DNA of 64,000 nt from Bisporella sp. PMI_857 (Eukaryota > Ascomycota > Leotiomycetes > Helotiales > Helotiaceae), in the NCBI GenBank assembly GCA_021307315.1, contig JAJSPD010000002.1:806001-870000 (forward strand), in the 5' to 3' direction. The notes beneath the pieces were generated by a model that made no database searches, was not told where the DNA came from, and saw only the letters and a list, made by a program, of their open reading frames with translations. Each line of letters begins with the position of its first letter. The stretch's first letter is position 1. The position numbers and the translations under genes are program-made. Below, piece after piece: positions 48,627 to 63,858 of the stretch.

Positions 48627-49687
48627 CTTCGCTTCTTCATGCCCTTGCATTTTAATCAGCAACGGCGTCCATCTTTCCCCCTGTCCCAGCATCGGTCCCC
48701 TCGTCACTTCCTGGTCAGGCCCCATTAAGCTCACTGCAAGGTTATGCCAAAGATCCAAAGCTAAAGAGCTTGCCATTCCCTCCTTCCCCCAAACCCTCAG
48801 GTCTCGCGGTCACATCTAGCGAAACTGTAAATACTCTACAGCAGAAAATGGTGCAGGCCCCATTCGAGTAAATATAACAACGCCCAAAACTCAATCTCAC
48901 AACACGTTCGGCATACGATCAACAGAAAGCTGTATCATCTTGTGCAGCGGTGTTGACCAGTGGCGCAGGGGCCGCAGACCAAGAGAACCAGAAACCTAGA
49001 CAACCCACCAACCCTCGGAAACTGTCAAACATCGACTCGAGCAGTTTCACGCTTTGGCACTTCGCCCGCAACAACAAACTCTTCCGAGACTCTGCGCATT
49101 GGTAAATTCGGCCTCATTCAGCAGCCTGACACATCAATTGCTTGTGCGCTCAACTGACCAATCGTCATACCTACTTGTAACTCCCGTGGCATAATCCTTT
49201 CTGCTATCGGCTCACTCCCGAATACTGTTGTCAAGCCGTCAGTCCCTGTCCTGCAAACCAAGTATTGAAAGGGCTGGTTATAGAAGAACAGCACACTACG
49301 CCATCACTCCTCGATTTGCTATGAATGGATAAACCCTCCCGAAACCCTGAATCCCCGATTTGGTATGCAGCCTTCCGCATATTGTGGCATTCCTCACTTC
49401 TCCTCATTACATTCTTCCTCACTTCCTCACAACAAATTAGAATTCGACATTCAATACTGACTCAAGATCATAGATCACGGACCGATTATCAACATATCAG
49501 AAAGAGTTTGGAAGTTGGCTTGGGCTGCTTAGTTCTTCTAAATCTCATTCCATCGACGACTATCCTTATCCCCCATACGGAAGCTTGTGATAACAACCGC
49601 CGCGGCGTTATTACAATCATTGATACAAACAATTACTACCAACCGATCCCGTGCTTAGCCCTAGACCAAAACAAAAAACAGGAACCC

Positions 49688-49720
49688 ATGGTAGCCAACG
49701 GCGGTTGCCCATCATGGTGA
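49688..49720 (+). promoter_or_regulatory. Upstream ORF overlapping the RasGEF start codon
   Basis: ATG at 49688 opens a ten-codon frame (MVANGGCPSW) whose TGA (49718-49720) lies just past the main ATG (49714-49716) in the string ATGGTGA. Ribosomes using the uORF would terminate 2-4 nt past the main start, so it could reduce or couple RasGEF translation. If an unseen upstream exon supplies the true start, this would not hold. Confidence 0.4.
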
Positions 49721-52700
49721 AGGACACCGAGTATAGCACACGTTTAAGTGCTCAAGTAGCACCATTAACAATACAAAAAGGGCATTCTCGGGGATCAGAG
49801 AGTACATCATCGAGTCGTAACAGAAGTACTTCATCACGGAGCAGTCAAGTAACAGGATCTTCTACTAGTCAGTCACAAATCACTCCACCTGCGACTCCCA
49901 ACGGCTCGCAGGAGGACTTGAGTACGCAAATGGAATCATTACAGCCAGTTTTTCACAATTTTCTCCGCGCTTTCTACCCTTTTCAGCCAACCTACGCCAT
50001 CTCTGACACGACTGTTACATTACCATTGATTGAGGGGGATGTAATATTGGTACACTCTATACATACAAATGGATGGGCAGACGGTACTTTGCTTGTGTCA
50101 GGGGCAAGAGGATGGTTACCCACGAATTATTGCGAGGCATACGACCCTGAACCAATGCGGAATCTGCTCAAAGCACTCTTGAACTTTTGGGATCTCCTAC
50201 GGAGTGGCATGAACACAGACACTGAAATCTTTGGAAACCAAGAGTTCATGCGGGGAATCATTGCTGGTGTGCGGTATCTTCTAGTGAGTATTTTGAAAGT
50301 CGCGTAGGGCTCAATTAACAATCAGTAGGAAAAGTCGCAATGCCTCACTCGAGAATCTCCGATAGTTCAGTCAAATGACACGCTACGGAGGAACCGAAAG
50401 GCACTGCTATCTGATCTTTCATCATTGGTCAAAACGGCGAAACGACTACAGGAGTACGCAGCTAGCACCATAACTGCCAGCGACGAAGTGAACAATGTCG
50501 TCGACGAGATGATACTGAAGGCTTTCAAAATAGTTACCCGAGGAGTGCGATTCCTTGATACCCTAGAAGATGATTTCAGAAGTCGGCCAGTCAATAGGCT
50601 CGTAGCAGCAGTCGCGGAGGAGGCATATAATCCACCAACACCACCAGCCGAATCGACGTCATTTGAGGGGGCACAGCAGAGTGACACGACATCCGATGCG
50701 GCATCCCGTAGAAGCTCGAGTCACAGTACGGGAAGCGGAGTATCTCGGACACAAAAATTGGATGAGCAAACGCATCCTTTGTCACAATACAAACGAGCCT
50801 CTGTGGCATATTCATCCACCACATCCTCGTCCCGACCACTCTCCATGTCCATGTCAAGGCCATCCTCCATCTCCATGAAGAGACAGTCAATCTCGCACCG
50901 TGTATCTTTGACTGCATCGATACCTGCAGCACAACGTCAGAACTTGGTTTCAGAGAGATTAAATACCAGCCACGATACCTTCTTGTCGTACCTTGGCTCG
51001 TTCATTGGCCGTCTACATCTTCAATCTCAATCTTCTGCTGATCTTCTATTAACGATACGACAATCTGTAACAGCGGGGCGGGCTCTTTTGGCAGTTGTGG
51101 CGGTGGTATGTGAACACGACAATCAAAGTGCGGAGTCATTGGACAAGGCCCGGAACACCATGTACGACCAAATTAACAAGCTGGTAATTGCTGCACGGGA
51201 TATAATTAAGTCTTCGTCACCAGAAGAAGAAGATGTTGTGATGCCACATCAGAATGGTCCGCTCCTTGTGGCTGCTACTGGATGTGTGAAGGCCGCAGGT
51301 GAATGTGTTGCAAAAACAAAGTTTGTTATTGAACGCATCGGCGATTTTGAATTCGAGCCGCAAGGTTTGGGTATCGACACCGCGGCGATTGGTGTCCATG
51401 ACGATGTGAACATGGCCCCTGTGGCGAGCGAAAGCCCTCCAGAACCTGCAGCCCGACCACCTCCTCCACCTCTCATCATTCCATATTATGAGAAGCCACT
51501 TCCGGATGTACCGCTCGGCTCAGATGGTAGCATTCCTCCGCGCTCGACTATTCAACTTGTAACAGATCTTCCTGCTGCTGAGAGCGCGACGACAGCCTCA
51601 ACCATGTCATCTATAAACTCCCTCCTTCCACCCCTACCAAGGATCGCTGGGCAATCTATGACCCAAGATGAGTATAGCCCGTCGGAGAATTCAACGTCGA
51701 ATGATTCTGAGTCCCAGACATCATTTCACGCTGAGAGTATTGCTGTCTCCAATGCTGGTACATACCTCAGCAGTACACGTGACTCGGAATCGAGTCTCAT
51801 CTCTCAGACTTCTACGAGGGCAACAACTCCAGATAGCACAGTACATCTACCGAAGTCTAAGCTTGCGACTGAGCTCGGTATCGCTGAGGTCCAGATGACG
51901 CTTGCTGAAGACGCGGATGAGGGCGAAATCAAGATGCTTGAGAAGACCTTTGCTCACGAGCTTATTCACAATAAGGATGGTCAGATCACAGGGGGTACAT
52001 TGCCGGCGCTTGTTGAGCGACTCACAACGCATGACTCGACTCCTGATGCTATTTTTGTCTCCACGTTCTATCTAACTTTCCGGCTGTTCGCTACTCCTGT
52101 TGAACTGGCCAAAGCGCTAGTAGATAGGTTCGAATATGTTGCGGAGAGTCCTCATATTGCAGGTCCTGTTCGGTTAAGAGTCTACAATGTCTTCAAGGGA
52201 TGGCTCGAATCGCACTGGAGAGACTCCTCTGACCATGACGCGCTCACAATCATCGAGCCTTTTGCTAAGGATCAGTTGAGTAAAGTCCTTCCTGCTGCAG
52301 GAGTAAGAGTATTAGAACTAGCCCGAAAGGTATCATCGACAGATGGTCCCCTCGTACCTCGGCTGGTATCCTCGATGGGCAAAACATCGACATCAATTGC
52401 ACAATATATACCGATAGATGCACCTCTTCCGCCACCCGCGATGACCAAGAGTCAAATAAGCTGCCTGAAGAACTGGAAGATGGGTGGAACAAATCCGTCC
52501 ATACTTGAGTTTGATCCTCTGGAATTGGCCCGTCAATTGACTATCAAGGAGATGACTATATTCTGCTCGATCATGCCTGAGGAACTTCTTGGATCAGAGT
52601 GGACAAAACGGTCTGGATCCAATGCTCAGAATGTACGAGCTATGTCTACTTTGTCAACAGACCTGTCAAATCTGGTCGCAGACACAATCACTTCGTATGA

Positions 52701-53400
52701 TGACCCGAAGAAGAGAGCTGTGATCATTAAACATTGGATCAAAATCGCGCATAAATGCTTGGAACTGAACAATTACGATTCGCTAATGGCAATCATATGC
52801 TCACTGAACTCCTCGACCATCACCAGGCTAAAGAAGACTTGGGACTTCGTCTCCCAACGGAGGAAAGATGTGCTCAAAGCTCTACAAGCCATTGTCGAGC
52901 CGGAGAAGAACTACGCCGTTCTTCGACGAAGACTCCATGACCACGTACCACCTTGTCTTCCTTTTGTCGGGACATATTTGACTGATCTCACTTTTGTCGA
53001 TGCTGGAAATCCATCTACCAAGCAGCTTCCTGGCACTGCCGATGGCGAGGGTATATCGGTCATCAATTTTGACAAACACACTCGAACGGCAAAGATCATT
53101 GGGGAACTTCAGCGCTTCCAGATCCCGTACAGACTTGCCGAGGTTCCAGAACTTCAAGAGTGGATACAAGCACAAATCGTGCGTGTCAGGTCCTCAGAGA
53201 ACGAAAACGTCCAGCAGTATTACCGGAAGAGTCTACTTCTCGAACCTCGCGAGACTTTCCAATCTCGAATCGCTCCTAGCCCCATAGAGCCTCACGGCGC
53301 CACCAAAGAAAAGTTTGATCTCTTTTCTTGGACACATTCCTCTAAAGAGAAAGACCGCTCGGGTAGCATATCAGCTGCCTCTGGCATCTCTAATATTTAA
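49714..53400 (+). CDS. CDC25: CDC25-type Ras guanine-nucleotide exchange factor
   Basis: Activates Ras GTPase by GDP release, acting at the plasma membrane upstream of cAMP/PKA or MAPK signalling in fungi. Two exons (49714-50283, 50329-53400; intron 45 bp) give 1,213 residues. Domains in order: Ser-rich N-terminus; SH3 at about 85-145 (RAFYPFQPTY, GDVILV, GWADGTL, GWLPTNYCE); a long low-complexity middle with Ser- and Pro-rich segments; RasGEF_N/REM at about 720-850; catalytic RasGEF at about 915-1140 (FDPLELARQLT, KHWIKIAHKCLELNNYDSLM, then ITRLKKTW, CLPFVGTYLTDLTF and the PSTKQLP loop). SH3 plus REM plus catalytic domain is the arrangement of yeast Cdc25. I chose the ATG at 49714 because it is the first in-frame one; an upstream exon cannot be excluded. 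Confidence 0.92.
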
Positions 53401-55063
53401 ATTATCCCGCTCATCAAGCAGCGGTTTTACGGCCGCTATTCCTACGACTTTCCGATTTGATACCCCTGACACTTTGAATAGCGTTTTAGCGATATGGATT
53501 CTTCATCCACGGCGTTTATGGTTCCATTTTTCCCTTTTTTGACTGGAGTGATTCGAATTTGTTATTTTCCGGTTCTCGCATGGAGCAATATTGGGTCTTG
53601 TTCCAACAGTGTTGGGTTGGGTTGGGCCGGAATGGAGGATCATTGGGCATCCTGAAGGACCCCTCAGACCTATTGATAATTGTATACACAAAATATTTGA
53701 AGCTCGGTTGATGAATATTCCTCTACATGGAAGTAGGGATAAAGCAAGGGGTCGGGCTCACGCCCAGCATTGGTTCTTGTTATACCACTTTTGGTTGATG
53801 CAGCGGATGAGAGGGAGCCGCCGAAAAAGTGAAAAAGTGTTTGATAAGAATGTGCAGGCGCGGCAACGCGCGGGTGCTTATGTATATATATAGTACTAGC
53901 ACATGTGTGAGCATTGTGCGATGGAGGGAAATAGTAATTTCTATGAGATAGATGCATACAATCTTCTCCTTGAGTTAATGGCGTACATCTATATGTGATA
54001 TCAAATGTTTCCCTTTCAGTCTCGTCTATGTTCTCTGATTAATTAGGAAACCGCCGTGCACCTTTTGTCACCAGTCTCCCCCTTTGTCATCAAATCCGTA
54101 TGATTGTGTTGCATTAAAGGAGCTGCTAATAGCACAAAAGACAGTTGGCGGTGTTTATATATATATGAGAAGCATACGCGATTGAAGCACTGTGTTATGT
54201 CAAGATACACCTGCGTGACTACGTATGTCCTTTCAACTTTGAGATAAATGTGATGGGAACGGACCAAAATGGGCTTCTTTGTGAGATCTCTTGTCTCTGT
54301 TACCTTCCTGTCGTCATGATGGAGCATACATCTAAAATCAGTGAGCTATTAAAGTAAAATCAAGTAACATCAGGCATTATACAGTTGGAAATGTATAAAA
54401 CTTGTGAAATAGCTGGGTTCGTTCAAAAAGTACCAATATGGAAAATATGACCAACGCTCATGTGTTAGATAGGAGGGCATTAAATAGGCTGATCGGATAA
54501 AGAGTGTAGCCTTGCATGGTAACACTAAAGAATCATGTAAAATGGTGAATGAGAAGGAAAGACTACTTCTGCCCCCAGAAATAGGGGCTCTCAGACTTAA
54601 GCGAGCCTATGGCTGGAGGAGGCGGGACGCCATAATTACAGGGTGTTTCCCCCTTGGTCACCCCCAACTTAACGCCCCCACCTCCAGCATCTTTCACCCC
54701 GTGGTTGGTGGAAAAAAGCGCGGCTAGATAGTCCGGCGTCATTCATTCATTGTTTGTGGCTCCGGTGACGATTTTGTTCCAATTGAATCCGCATCGTGAG
54801 TCGTCTTTTTTTTCATTTCTGTGTCATTACCCTCACCACCGCTATCCCTCTTATTCTTCTTTGCAGCGGCACAGTAGCTGCTTTCACATTTTGAATCGAG
54901 ATTCTTCATCTCATCGATTCTCATAATTCCTCTCAGCAATCAAGCTTGCTGTCAGATTCTGTGTCTATAGCTCCAAGCTATTTGTAGCATCAACACCACC
55001 CTACCTCGGCCCCGGCCTCGAACTGACAAAACACGACACACTCCCTCCTTCCACTATCAGGCC
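53401..55063. other. Intergenic between RasGEF and GUT2
   Basis: It holds the 3' flank of the RasGEF gene and the upstream region of the glycerol-3-phosphate dehydrogenase gene, with short TA runs near 53884 and 54156. No gene recognised. Short ORFs on both strands (53591-53957, 54043-54327, 54512-54939) have no motifs. Confidence 0.6.
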
Positions 55064-57262
55064 ATGGCATTCAGACAACGCCTTGCGAAACCTCTTCTCT
55101 ACACCACTGGCGCGGCGATCGTTGGAGGAGGAGCTCTTTATTATACCTACAAACCCCGCAAAATCCCTGGCGCAGATTCAGCAGTCGTACCCCCTCCCAC
55201 TCGCGACGAGTTCGGAAACTTTCGCCCCCCTCGGTTCCCCAAAGTCAAGACTCGAGATGAACAAATAGCAGATTTGAAGAGGAGTGGTGGGGTAAAGGGC
55301 TCAATCACAACTTTCTTTGGGAAAGGGGATGAGACCGGCCCTCTTGAGGACGATATTTACGATTTATTGGTCATTGGGGCTGGCGCGACCGGATCTGGAG
55401 TTGCCCTGGATGCTGCGACAAGAGGTTTAAAGGTAGCGGTTGTAGAAAGAGATGATTTCAGCTCCGGAACGAGCTCAAAGAGCACAAAACTGGTACATGG
55501 TGGTGTCCGATATCTCGAAAAGGCATTTTGGGAATTGGACTACAATCAATATGCCCTGGTGAAAGAGGCATTGCGGGAGCGGAAATACTTTCTCACAACA
55601 GCGCCCCATTTGAGCATGTGGCTCCCGATCATGTTACCATTGGATAAATGGTGGAAGGCACCATACTTCTGGTTAGGGACAAAGGCCTACGATTTTCTGG
55701 CTGGTTCAGAGGGTATCGAAACGTCGTACTTCTTGACCAAATCCAAGGCGATCGACGCATTTCCGATGCTGAAGCAGACAGATTTGGTGGGGGCCCTGGT
55801 CTACTACGATGGAGCGCACAACGATTCGCGGATGAATGTGTCTCTGGCTATGACCGCTGCACTTTATGGCAGCACAGTGGTAAACCATCTTGAGGTCACA
55901 TCACTTGAAAAGGATGCTGATGGGAAGTTATGCGGAGCGCGCGTCAAAGATCTTATCCAAGAGAAGAATGGAAAGAAGCCAGAAGATTTTCTGATTCGAG
56001 CCCGGGGGATCGTCAATGCCACCGGACCTTTTACAGATGCTATCAGAAAGATGGATGAGCAAGATACAAAGGAGATCGTGGCACCTAGTTCTGGAGTACA
56101 CGTTGTTTTACCTGGTTACTACTGCCCCAAAGGAATGGGCCTCATCGATCCCAAGACCTCTGATGGCCGTGTAATATTCTTCCTTCCATGGCAAGGAAAC
56201 GTCATCGCCGGTACTACAGATGCGCCTACCAAGATCTCGTACAACCCGGTCGCAGGAGAAGATGAGATTGACTGGATTCTGACTGAGATTCGCCACTATT
56301 TGTCTCCAGATATTAATGTACGCCGAGGAGATGTCCTGGCAGCGTGGTCTGGAATTAGACCACTCGTCAAAGATCCTAAAGCCAAAAACACAGAATCCCT
56401 TGTACGGAATCATCTCATCAATGTTTCGCCTTCAGGTCTCTTGACATGTGCTGGTGGTAAATGGACTACTTATCGCCAAATGGCTGAAGAGTGTGTCGAT
56501 GAAGCCATTTCCACATTCAATATTCGCACCAAGCCCGTCGTGAACGCGCCATCTGTCTCGGGTACTGATTTGGTGGACGACGGTGCCCGCCTTGACGGCT
56601 CTTGCCAGACTCATGAGGTGAGACTCGTTGGCTCGCACGGCTACTCGAAGACACTCTTCATCAACTTAGTACAGCACTTTGGTCTTGAGACAGAAGTTGC
56701 AAAGCACTTAACCGAGAACTACGGTGATCGGGCTTGGACCGTTGCTGCACTTAGCAAACCAACAGAGCAGCGTTTCCCAGTTAGGGGGGAGCGAATTTCA
56801 CCTCTATACCCATTCGTCGACGGTGAGGTCCGATATGCTGTTCGTCACGAATATGCCCAGACAGCTGTTGATGTGATCGCTCGACGGACTCGTCTTGCAT
56901 TCTTGAACGCGCAAGCAGCTTTGGAGGCTTTGCCTAAAGTCATTGATATTATGGCTGCCGAATTGTCTTGGGACTCAAAGCGAAGAGAGGTTGAGTGGAG
57001 GGATTGTAAGTTTCGTCCCTTGTTAAATTGCTGTAAAAGCTCTTTTACTAATTAGCTTTAAGCTGTCGCATTCCTCGAATCAATGGGTCTTCCAAAGTCT
57101 AAGCTCTCAGCGACCAGAAAACAAGTAGAATCTGGTAAACTCTCATTTAAGGACTCCGTTGAGTACAAAATGTACTCGAGGCACGACAAACCCGATGACG
57201 AGTTAGAGAGCGATGCGAAGAGATCTCCAGTTATGAAGCCTGGGAGTGCTGCGGAGAAGTAA
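55064..57262 (+). CDS. GUT2: Mitochondrial FAD-dependent glycerol-3-phosphate dehydrogenase
   Basis: Oxidises glycerol-3-phosphate to dihydroxyacetone phosphate and passes electrons to ubiquinone at the outer face of the inner mitochondrial membrane, serving glycerol use and the glycerol-phosphate shuttle. Exons 55064-57005 and 57063-57262 (intron 57 bp; acceptor CTTTAAG) give 713 residues. The N-terminus is basic with one hydrophobic segment (about 11-33: TTGAAIVGGGALYYTY), as expected for targeting and anchoring. The FAD-binding motif GAGATG is at 105-110, followed by VVERDDFSSGTSSKSTKL and HGGVRYLEKA, diagnostic of this family. The C-terminal helical domain ends in SMGLPKSKLS and a charged tail. 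Yeast Gut2 is about 650 residues; the extra length is mainly at the ends. The start is the only early in-frame ATG and precedes the targeting sequence. Confidence 0.96.
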
Positions 57263-59746
<2,484 letters not shown>

Positions 59747-62700
59747 GAGGTGATAACCTGAGAGCAATGCCAGGAGGCGACATAGAAAGGAGCCGCAAGC
59801 TAAACCCTGAGCTCATGGCTAGGTAGTTTCGTATCCAAGTTTTTGTTCGGTCTTTGTCTGCAAGCTTCATTGTAGCAGACTCATTGAAAGTTTAATAGGG
59901 CTCATAACCCAGACGTTGTGTCAAGACGAATATACTGGTCGAAGGAGATAGCGAAACATCCCACGAGTTGGCAGTTCAGCTCCCACGATATCAAAAGCCT
60001 CCATTCAGATTCATCAGAACTTCAATGAACTATATTTCATACTGATATCTACACGTGATATTCAAGATAAGGATAGAATGGGAAAAGAGGATCAGCTTTT
60101 CAGAAATATCCATAAAAAATGTTATCACAGATGGTAATGTCTCTCATGAACCCCGTCACGCTACAGTCTGTGCCGCCAAATATATGGCATTACGCCTTTT
60201 GCCGGATAAATAGCCCAACGCCCGCCGAACTCCCAATTCGCTAAAACCAGGAGCTATGTCCCAAAGCGGCTGAGACCCCGAACCAAACCCCGGGTCCCTT
60301 TCCCAGCGAAAAATATACATTTCCTTATTTCCCATTATATGTTCCCCACCCACCCCAGAATCAACCGTGTACAGGAACCGACCGCATCTCCCTTCCCTCC
60401 TCCTTTTTTTTTTTGTTGCACGTCGCCAAAACTGAGACATTTCGCAGGATTGCATGTGCATGATGCAATGGTGGGTGGAGGTGGAACGCTGGAGGAAAGC
60501 AAAAGCTTGGTGTTGCCTGGAGGCGGGCCGGGTACCGTAAGGAACCTGTGGATGCCCCCCCCTCTTCGGATGGGGAGGGTGTGGGCCAGCTTTTTGTTCG
60601 ATTGTCGTGGTCGTGCGGATCAGCTTTTTTTTTTTTTTGGGTTCCCATGCTGAAACTGCTTTTCGCTGGATTGTCGATGTTTCTCTTCCGTGACGTATCT
60701 GTCTGATGCACTGCTCGTGTGCGTCTTTTCAGCTGAACGCCGTGATGGCTTAGATGAGGGAGAGGCCGATCGTCGTATGTTGCTTTCTGTGGGAATCGAT
60801 TGTCCGCTGACTTTCGGCTCTGCGGCCGGCATGGGCTACAAGATCTCTTCAGGTCGGAATCGGCCGCCAGTTCTATTACAGCACTGTCATGCTCCACGAG
60901 ATAATCAAGCAAATACAGCGAGATGAACCCTTTTCCATGTCCTGAACCTCTTCCACCTTCGATGGGCGAAGAAGCTTTTGCATTCGCACTGCTCAGGAAG
61001 GATTCCCCAGCTTTGACATTTTCTCGATGACGTACAGTACCGTCTCTTCACAGCAAAGTTCATGCACATGCGATGGCTGCAGTCTTCGTAAGAATGCTGC
61101 AAGTTGAAGCATTTTGTCTCGCTCTAATGTTACGAGTGGAATCGGCCACCCTTCATGGATTGGAGCCATCACACTCTGCGTTGATATTGCGGACAACGCC
61201 ACGGCGCTCTCGATTACAACTTAGTATCTAGTTACAGCTCCTGGGCCACGGTGGAGATCCGTAAGCTTCTGAAAGGTATAGGTTCAAAACTATGGTTAAT
61301 ACTTGATATCTTTCGACGCTTCTTTTTACTTGGCGTGCGCTCTCACTGAAGATGGAGGATTCTGACATGACAACAGTCGTGTCTTCTTACCCTTGGCACA
61401 GGTCGTGTAACTTGAGGCCAGAACCGGTTACACGTCGACTTTTCAGCTCCCAAAGTCCGATATTCATCCGATTCGTGTCCGTTGGAATCGTTAGAAAATC
61501 AAGATTGATGCGCCATGAGTCGATAGGCATGCGCGGTCACCTCTGGCTTCTGAACTTAGAGATCCATCATTTGAGACCGTTCTATTTCACGTCATCAAAA
61601 GCACTCCCTTGTTTGAGGCATCTCCTTTCAAGAGGTTGAGATGTATTGTCTGATCTGGGATGAGACATTAATTTTGGTCTTCTCATATGCCGGGGTTGTG
61701 AATGCTGCAACCCTGAAACCACGATGAACCTTACGAAGCATCATCGCTATCTATTGGAGAGGCTGAATCCAGGACAGACGGGTGCCGCAATAATATTAAG
61801 CCATGGCCATGCCTCCCTAAGTCAAGTGACTTCCTAGGCTCAGTGATACCATTGGGTCAATTAACCCAACCTGCGTCTCCAATGGTTGAGAGATTTTGTC
61901 ATCCCGCCTTGACGATTAATAGAATAGCGGTATGCTTGATTTGATTTGATTTGAATTTGAAGTTTGAGCAAGAACACACAGCTTGGCATGCATTACCCCC
62001 ATCGTAGAAAATATCAGGCGTATCTCTCAATGAAAGTTTTTGGGATATGCGGTGTTCTTGCCGAGCAATATCCTTGTGATCACCTGTGAGAAGCTATCTG
62101 ATATCCATCATGCGTGGAGTATATCTTACCTAAATCGTTGAGTCCGAATCCATCCAACCTAATGAAGCGGCTGCAGCGACGCTGCACCCCACTCTCACCG
62201 ACGCATTGCGGTGCACCATCTTCAGCGCGTGCTATTAATCGCAGAAAAAGAAAAACTTCAATGTCGCTAACCTCGCTTAAGTAAGGGGCTACTGACAACG
62301 GCAAAATCAAACATGATCGGCCTAGAGAGCGCGACGCATAACGGCAGCGGACGGTCGGATCGAATTTCTTGTTCCGACCTCATGGAATCGAAGGATAGAA
62401 TATCAGGCGCAAGCAGAGAAATCTCATATCTTGGCCACGCCATTCACGAACGCAGTCACTGAGTGCTAATGGTGAATTTAAGCTTCATTGCAAATATCTT
62501 AGCAAGACCCGCAGGTTCAGTTAAGGTTTGGGGAGCTTGAAAACCGTTGGGCTTCGTCAATACTTGCTTCAATTCGAAAGTACGCTCCAAGCTTGCTGTT
62601 GGGCTTCTCAAGGTGCAGTTCTAGTTAAACGTTACAAAGAAGAAGTGCACTAAGATCCCGGGAACTGACGCTTCGGCCATGAAATGTTAGACAACACTGT

Positions 62701-63261
62701 GCCTGAGAGGCCGAAGTCTCGCTATAAAGCATCTTTTCGCTTCCAACTTTTATTCACCAAGTACTATCTTTGTGGCGCTCTTTTCTTGAATGACTAATAT
62801 TGCCAAGATATATCCTTTTCTGCATTTGCACCAATGCAATTTCTCATCTTTTTGACCTTTCTATGCATGTTAATGCATTACTCAAGATAGATGAGCAGCT
62901 GGCCTCAAATACGTTGTTCGAGATACAGTAGTTGTCTCGCACTAACACTCGTTTCCTCAGCTTTCCATAACTCGCAACTTACCTCCTTCAACGCACTCTT
63001 CAGCTGCCTCCGCCACCGGCAAACCATATCCCTCCTACGTACGAGTGTCTTCTCGACCACAGATCGGTTAAAGATATCCTATATCCATTTGTGTACTCCT
63101 TATCATTCAAGTCCTACAGGTAATACACATTTCCCCCACACCCACGCCCAACAACAGTTTCTTCCACGCAGGTACAACATCCTGATCTTCACTCGTCATC
63201 AAATCCAATCTTTCCACCGCCTCACCCTGCACCAACCACCCCCATCCGCTCCTCTTGATCC
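59747..63261. other. Largely non-coding stretch
   Basis: Apart from the minus-strand ORF pair at 60361-61202, I find no gene. Poly-T/A runs occur near 60405 and 60626. The plus ORF 61352-61639 and minus ORF 62080-62310 have no motifs. A pyrimidine-rich stretch at about 62950-63250 produces a long plus ORF of biased composition that I did not accept. Confidence 0.45.
60361..61202 (-). pseudogene. Frameshifted minus-strand ORF pair, unidentified
   Basis: The first frame (61202-60993) contains LVTLERDKMLQLAAFLRRLQ and VLYVIEKMSK, then stops. From about 61008 a second frame continues (ESFLSSANAKASS, then a Gly/Ser stretch, GFISLYLLDYLVEHDSAV, ending basic and Ser-rich by about 60600). A single missing base near 61005-61012 would join them, and the join falls in plausible coding sequence. 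There is no room for an intron. It could be a pseudogene, an assembly indel or chance. I recognise no family and found no ATG start beyond an internal Met. Confidence 0.25.
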
Positions 63262-63858
63262 TCAACAACACCGCCGTGATGCATCTCCGAATTGCTGCAC
63301 CGAGAACTGCCGCTTTTCTGGGGCGGAAGGAACGGGCGGATGGGATATATGCAGCGGAAGAAGGAGGAGAGAAGCTCTCCCAGGATAGAGTCTGACTGAT
63401 TTGCCCACCATCAATGATATTTGAGGCTTCTTGGGGGGGTGGAGGTGCGAGACGAGGAATGCGATGTCTTGGAAGGCGAGCGCGGGTCTAGGTTGGCTTG
63501 GGGCGGTGGGAGGATCATCATCAGTTCTGAGATACATGACTCGAGAGCCTCTCATTCCTGTCAACCATGATTCCGCTACGTCTTTAAACCCGATATCACA
63601 TATTGCATGCGTAAGCAGAGCTTGGGCAACGTATGCGTGGTTGCCGTGCTTAATGCGAAGCTTGGCGCGAGACGAGGGACGTAATCTGTGCGTGTGAAAA
63701 TTGATACGCGATCTTTTTGCGATGTGTACGTTTTGATGGTGATCAAATGCGATATTATGAGAGGGTTTAGCATTTGTTGAGGTGGTTTTAGAGCGCCTAC
63801 CTGAACGGGGGACCTTGGTCGAAATGGTCGCAAACATGCTCAGCCGAAACTTGCTCAT
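63262..63858 (-). CDS. Hypothetical basic protein (198 aa)
   Basis: ATG at 63858 opens a continuous minus-strand frame of 198 residues. The N-terminal half is basic and His/Arg-rich (RSKTTSTNAK, AFDHHQNVHIAKRSR, RLRPSSRAKLRIKHG). The middle has GFKDVAESWLTGMRG and VMYLRTDDDPPTAP, the end RPALAFQDIAFLVSH. No signal peptide, membrane segment or domain recognised. A plus-strand ORF overlaps its 3' end but is compositionally biased. I prefer this strand for its ATG and even amino-acid use. An intron near 63805-63710 is conceivable but breaks the frame soon after. Confidence 0.4.
   Translation of the reverse strand: MSKFRLSMFATISTKVPRSGRRSKTTSTNAKPSHNIAFDHHQNVHIAKRSRINFHTHRLRPSSRAKLRIKHGNHAYVAQALLTHAICDIGFKDVAESWLTGMRGSRVMYLRTDDDPPTAPSQPRPALAFQDIAFLVSHLHPPKKPQISLMVGKSVRLYPGRASLLLLPLHISHPPVPSAPEKRQFSVQQFGDASRRCC

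Larger units (their letters stand above)
45725..49687. other. Gene-free upstream region of the RasGEF gene with simple repeats
   Basis: No supportable gene over about 4 kb. Repeats listed separately are (CT)n/(CACT)n, a GA-rich run, a 28-T tract and a long CT-rich stretch. The last 1.2 kb (48.5-49.7 kb) is pyrimidine-rich and looks like the promoter and long 5' leader of the RasGEF gene. ORFs at 46830-47682 arise from low-complexity sequence. Confidence 0.5.

Noticed and set aside
49325..49720. 131-codon ORF with a hydrophobic segment ending at the RasGEF start
   Set aside because: It lies in the presumed 5' leader, has no recognisable motif, and only its last ten codons (the uORF) are of interest.
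62891..63388. 165-codon plus-strand ORF
   Set aside because: Composition is dominated by Ser, Thr, His and Pro from a pyrimidine-rich tract, and it overlaps the ATG-started minus-strand ORF 63262-63858, which I judged more likely.
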